DNA from: an uncultured Clostridia bacterium
GTDB taxonomy: Bacteria > Bacillota > Clostridia > Oscillospirales > Ruminococcaceae
DNA length: 64,000 nt
Direction: 5' to 3'
Assembly: GCA_947632025.1 (NCBI GenBank)
Contig: CANRNN010000003.1
Span: forward strand, 1-64,000
Program-made: the position numbers and the translations under genes
Notes under the pieces: generated by a model
Seen by the model: only the letters and a program-made list of their open reading frames with translations
What the model was told of the DNA's origin: nothing
Database searches by the model: none
In this document: in pieces, positions 61,286-64,000 of the stretch
Layout of the letters: each line of letters begins with the position of its first letter
Position numbering within the stretch: position 1 is the stretch's first letter

Positions 61286-63505
61286 CTACACCCTTTTGAA
61301 AACGACAGCGGAATACGCCCCGCCCGCTCCGAACGAAGCTGCCAAAACGTACCTGTAGTCGTTCCCGCTGTCCGCGAGGAGCCTTGCAGCCTGCGCAGCC
61401 TGTGCAGCTCCCGAAGCCGCCCGTGCCTCGCCTATCGTGTCTTTTATGTGATATACGGGAGTATTCCCGAAGATATTTCCGAGAACGTCCTTTTCCAGTG
61501 TGTCGACATCGGGATTTCCATTCGCGAAACCGCAGACCGCCGACACCTCCGATACCGTTATACCCGCAGCCGAAACAGCGTCATTTACTGCCTTTTCGAG
61601 AGCGGATTCAGAACCTTTAAGCGTCCCGAACTCCACAGCCTTGTGCGCGCACGCCCAGCCTGCCACCTCAGCAAGCTTTTTTGCCCCGCGCGAATCCGCC
61701 TCGGATTCCGTTTCGAGAACGAGAGCCACAGAGCCCTCTCCAAGCTCGATCTTATCTTTACTTAACGAGTAAAGATAATCTGTGATCTCGGTGCGCTCGT
61801 CCGTACCTGACGCTATCATGACCTTAGCGTCGCCGTTTCGCATAACGTCGGCAGCCTCGCAAACGCTCTGAAGTCCTGCCTGAATACTGTTGGCATTAGT
61901 GACATTATAGCCCTTTATTCCCGCAAAAATAGACAGATACCCGCCTGCCGCATTGTACACGGTATTCGGGAACGAGAACGCCGAACCGCCTGCCGTGCCG
62001 TTCTCAATAACGTTTTTCTGGAAATTGACGATTTCCGTGAGAGGACCGTCGGCGGTACCTATCACGATTCCGATGTCACGGGCATTTTCATCAGAAACGG
62101 TTATCCCCGCGTCTGCAAGGGCGCGAACGCCGCTTATGAGCTGCAGCTGTGAAAATCTGTCAAGCTTTCTGTAGAATGCCATTTTTATGCCGTGCTGCTT
62201 GTAATCATCGGAGGTTATTTCAACATTGGGCTTTCCGATAAGCTCTCCGATACCCGTAACGTATATTTTTTCGGAATTTGTTCTGTCGGGGATTTCGTGA
62301 GGATTCTTCGCGAACACGACAGAAGCGTTATTACCGCCGAACGCAAACGAATTCGACGCTGCGAAATTAACGGTTTTCTCCCGTTTTGTGTTCGGAACGA
62401 AGTCGATGTTACCCGCCTTTTCCTTCAAAGTCTCAAGGTTTTCGGGAGCATATCCGATAGTAGGCGGAATAATATTCTCCTTGACCGCCATTACTGTCAA
62501 AACAGCTTCGATAGAACCCGCCGCGCCAAGGCAGTGACCGGTCATTGATTTCGTTGAACTTACACTTAAATGGTCATTCTCGTCGAAAATCGTGTGGAGC
62601 GACAAAAATTCCGCTTCGTCGTTCTTTGCCGTACCCGTACCGTGAGCATTGATATAATCAAGGTCGGCAGGTTTCAGTCCAGAATTCGCAACAGCGCGGT
62701 TTATCGCAAGCATCTGTCCCTCGCCGTCGGGACGGGGGGCAGTGATATGGTGAGCGTCGGAAGAAACTCCCGAACCGAGAATTTCGCAGTATATCTCGGC
62801 TCCGCGGGCTTTGGCGCTCTCGTAACTTTCGATTATAAGAACTCCGGCGCCCTCTCCTAGCGTTATACCGCCCGAACGGTTGAACGGAGAGCAACTGTCC
62901 GCGTCAAGCGCGTGCAGCGCATGAAATCCAGCAAAAGCGAGCGACGAAAACGCGTCCGAGCCGCCTGCTGCAAAGGCGTCGGCTTTTCCCGCTCTGATAA
63001 GGTCGGCAGCGTAGGCTATACTTATCGTTCCAGCCGCGCAGGCGTTGACGATATTTGCAGTAACGCCGTTCATTCCGTAATGGAACGCGACGTTGTTGGA
63101 AAGCGCCGACGCTGTCATTCTGTAGATATCGTGAGGATTTTCGCAGCCCTTTTTCTTCTCGGAATAATACTTGTCTATGGAAACCGCGCCTCCGACGCAG
63201 TTGCCCATGATAACACCTATCCTGTCGGAATTTTCGGAAGTTATCTTATAGCCTGCGTCCTCAAGAGCCTCGCCTGCCGCTTTTATGCACAAAAGCGAGG
63301 AACGGTCATAATCCTCGCCCGACAGTTTTTCGGACGGGATAAGCACCTCCGCGCCTACATTGGCGTAACAGCCTTCGGTGTTTACGGAACTTACCTCGCG
63401 GATACCCGTAACGCCGTTTACCGCCGCGCTCCAGCACTGTTCGGTGTTCTCGCCGAGAGCGCACACCAATCCCAATCCCGTAACAACAACTCGTCTGTCG
63501 GACAT
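61286..63505 (-). CDS. fused ketosynthase - chain-length-factor-like protein
   Basis: 739 residues. The first half (about 1-402) is a complete KAS-II type ketosynthase: C156 in VNACAAGT, H288 in NAHGTGT and H324 in MTGHCLGAAG. The second half (about 412-739) is another ketosynthase fold, but all three catalytic residues are replaced: NVTNANSIQAG instead of NACxxG, VCGFANGNPD instead of the HGTGT, and IGEARAASGA instead of GHxxGAAG. This is the relation of KSalpha to KSbeta (chain length factor), here in one chain. The ATG at 63505 lies one base after the ACP stop, behind GGGTGAG. The active site makes C-C bonds; the dead half probably sets chain length or substrate. Confidence 0.9.
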   Translation of the reverse strand: MSDRRVVVTGLGLVCALGENTEQCWSAAVNGVTGIREVSSVNTEGCYANVGAEVLIPSEKLSGEDYDRSSLLCIKAAGEALEDAGYKITSENSDRIGVIMGNCVGGAVSIDKYYSEKKKGCENPHDIYRMTASALSNNVAFHYGMNGVTANIVNACAAGTISIAYAADLIRAGKADAFAAGGSDAFSSLAFAGFHALHALDADSCSPFNRSGGITLGEGAGVLIIESYESAKARGAEIYCEILGSGVSSDAHHITAPRPDGEGQMLAINRAVANSGLKPADLDYINAHGTGTAKNDEAEFLSLHTIFDENDHLSVSSTKSMTGHCLGAAGSIEAVLTVMAVKENIIPPTIGYAPENLETLKEKAGNIDFVPNTKREKTVNFAASNSFAFGGNNASVVFAKNPHEIPDRTNSEKIYVTGIGELIGKPNVEITSDDYKQHGIKMAFYRKLDRFSQLQLISGVRALADAGITVSDENARDIGIVIGTADGPLTEIVNFQKNVIENGTAGGSAFSFPNTVYNAAGGYLSIFAGIKGYNVTNANSIQAGLQSVCEAADVMRNGDAKVMIASGTDERTEITDYLYSLSKDKIELGEGSVALVLETESEADSRGAKKLAEVAGWACAHKAVEFGTLKGSESALEKAVNDAVSAAGITVSEVSAVCGFANGNPDVDTLEKDVLGNIFGNTPVYHIKDTIGEARAASGAAQAAQAARLLADSGNDYRYVLAASFGAGGAYSAVVFKRV

Positions 63506-63506
63506 A

Positions 63507-63752
63507 TTACTCACCCTGATGCTCTTCTACGAACTTCGCAAGAGTTTCGATGGACTTGAAATTCTCTCTTGCGGCACCCGTCATCTGCACTCCGAACAGA
63601 TTGTCGATGCCGGCGATTATTTCGATGGAATCAATGGAATCAAGCCCGATATCGTCGCCGAAAAGTTCGGAATCGTATTCAAGCTCGTCCTCCGGAATAC
63701 GAAGGTTTTCAACCAGCATTGCCTTGATCTTCTCGCAAATTTCAGTGTTCAT
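63507..63752 (-). CDS. acyl carrier protein
   Basis: 81 residues, four-helix ACP: CEKIKAMLVENLRIPEDELE, then GDDIGLDSIDSIEIIAGIDN with S39 (DSID) as the phosphopantetheine site. The cluster's own Sfp-type transferase would load it. It is not the housekeeping ACP by context: it starts a run with the ketosynthase fusion. AAGGAGA precedes the ATG. Confidence 0.9.
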   Translation of the reverse strand: MNTEICEKIKAMLVENLRIPEDELEYDSELFGDDIGLDSIDSIEIIAGIDNLFGVQMTGAARENFKSIETLAKFVEEHQGE

Positions 63753-63796
63753 AATAAAATCTCCTTAAAAATATTTTTCCGATAAAATCGGTTTTT

Positions 63797-64000
63797 TTAC
63801 TTTTGTTTCGGGGAATACATACCGCAGTCGCCGTAACGCGAAACAAGCTCATTGTAAAGCGACTTTACGGCTTCCTCGGATTTTTTTGAGATCTCCCTCG
63901 CGTACTTGCTGTGGCGCATATCGGGAGGGCAGCTGCATTCTATCGGCTCACCGACAAGCAGCTTCTGTCTTTTCCCGAACACAAACGGATACGTCCCGTA
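63797..64000 (-). CDS. lysophospholipid-acyltransferase-like protein, 3' end only
   Basis: The window cuts this gene. The visible C-terminal 67 residues read TYPFVFGKRQKLLVGEPIE and then a helical charged tail (REISKKSEEAVKSLYNEL) ending GMYSPKQK. This matches the end of PlsC/LPLAT-type acyltransferases (TYPFxFGKR..G). In aryl polyene clusters such an acyltransferase puts the polyene on a glycerolipid or glycan. The true start lies beyond 64000. Confidence 0.65.
   Translation of the reverse strand, partial: YGTYPFVFGKRQKLLVGEPIECSCPPDMRHSKYAREISKKSEEAVKSLYNELVSRYGDCGMYSPKQK

Overview
The window looks like a chromosomal segment of a Clostridia-class Firmicute, most likely an anaerobic gut bacterium of the Oscillospiraceae/Ruminococcus type. 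The evidence is a SCIFF ranthipeptide with its radical-SAM maturase, a nine-gene V/A-type ATPase operon, Firmicutes-type blocks (Asp23-FakA-RecG-RsmE, RsmD-CoaD), AzlCD, DegV and UPF0210+ACT genes, strong AGGAGG ribosome binding sites, 17-bp-spaced sigma-A promoters, and tRNA genes with encoded CCA. No taxonomic search could be run.

Layout. 1-11 kb is accessory: a frameshifted DUF4259-like gene, a small membrane protein, a CPBP protease, a DUF3781 protein, a TetR-controlled ABC exporter with a clear operator, an MBL hydrolase, a DNA methyltransferase tail fragment, a lipoprotein / 41-aa ORF / membrane-anchored toxin-like nuclease group, and three tRNA genes (Pro, Tyr, Thr) set among repeated hairpin modules. 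11.1-19.8 kb is the V-ATPase operon on the minus strand (peripheral stalk G/H, C, I, K, F, E, A, B, D) with its own promoter and terminator. 20-25.3 kb holds a flotillin-like protein, an HtrA protease and the scfA-scfB pair. 25.4-33.6 kb is minus-strand housekeeping (rsmE, recG, fakA, asp23, ispE, aminotransferase, Lrp regulator, PHP phosphatase).

33.7-38.3 kb runs on the plus strand: ACT+UPF0210, phosphodiesterase, TtcA-like tRNA thiolase, membrane protein, and an HTH protein with a long glycine-rich hydrophobic repeat. 38.4-47.3 kb is minus strand: uridine and purine nucleoside phosphorylases, a methyltransferase and a two-component system in one run, ahcY flanked by GAGGTAAG-type repeats, DegV, hypotheticals and azlCD. 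47.5-58.6 kb is plus strand: uvrC, rsmD, coaD, nadE, polA, DUF1015 and a PAS protein.

58.7-64 kb is the most interesting part: a tight minus-strand operon with an acyltransferase tail (cut by the window end), an acyl carrier protein, a 739-aa fusion of an intact ketosynthase with a catalytically dead ketosynthase (chain-length-factor-like), a ketoreductase, a dehydratase, a phosphopantetheinyl transferase and a flavin reductase. With no enoyl reductase in view, this is the gene set expected for a polyene or aryl-polyene-like acyl product rather than ordinary saturated fatty acid. This is inference from gene content only.
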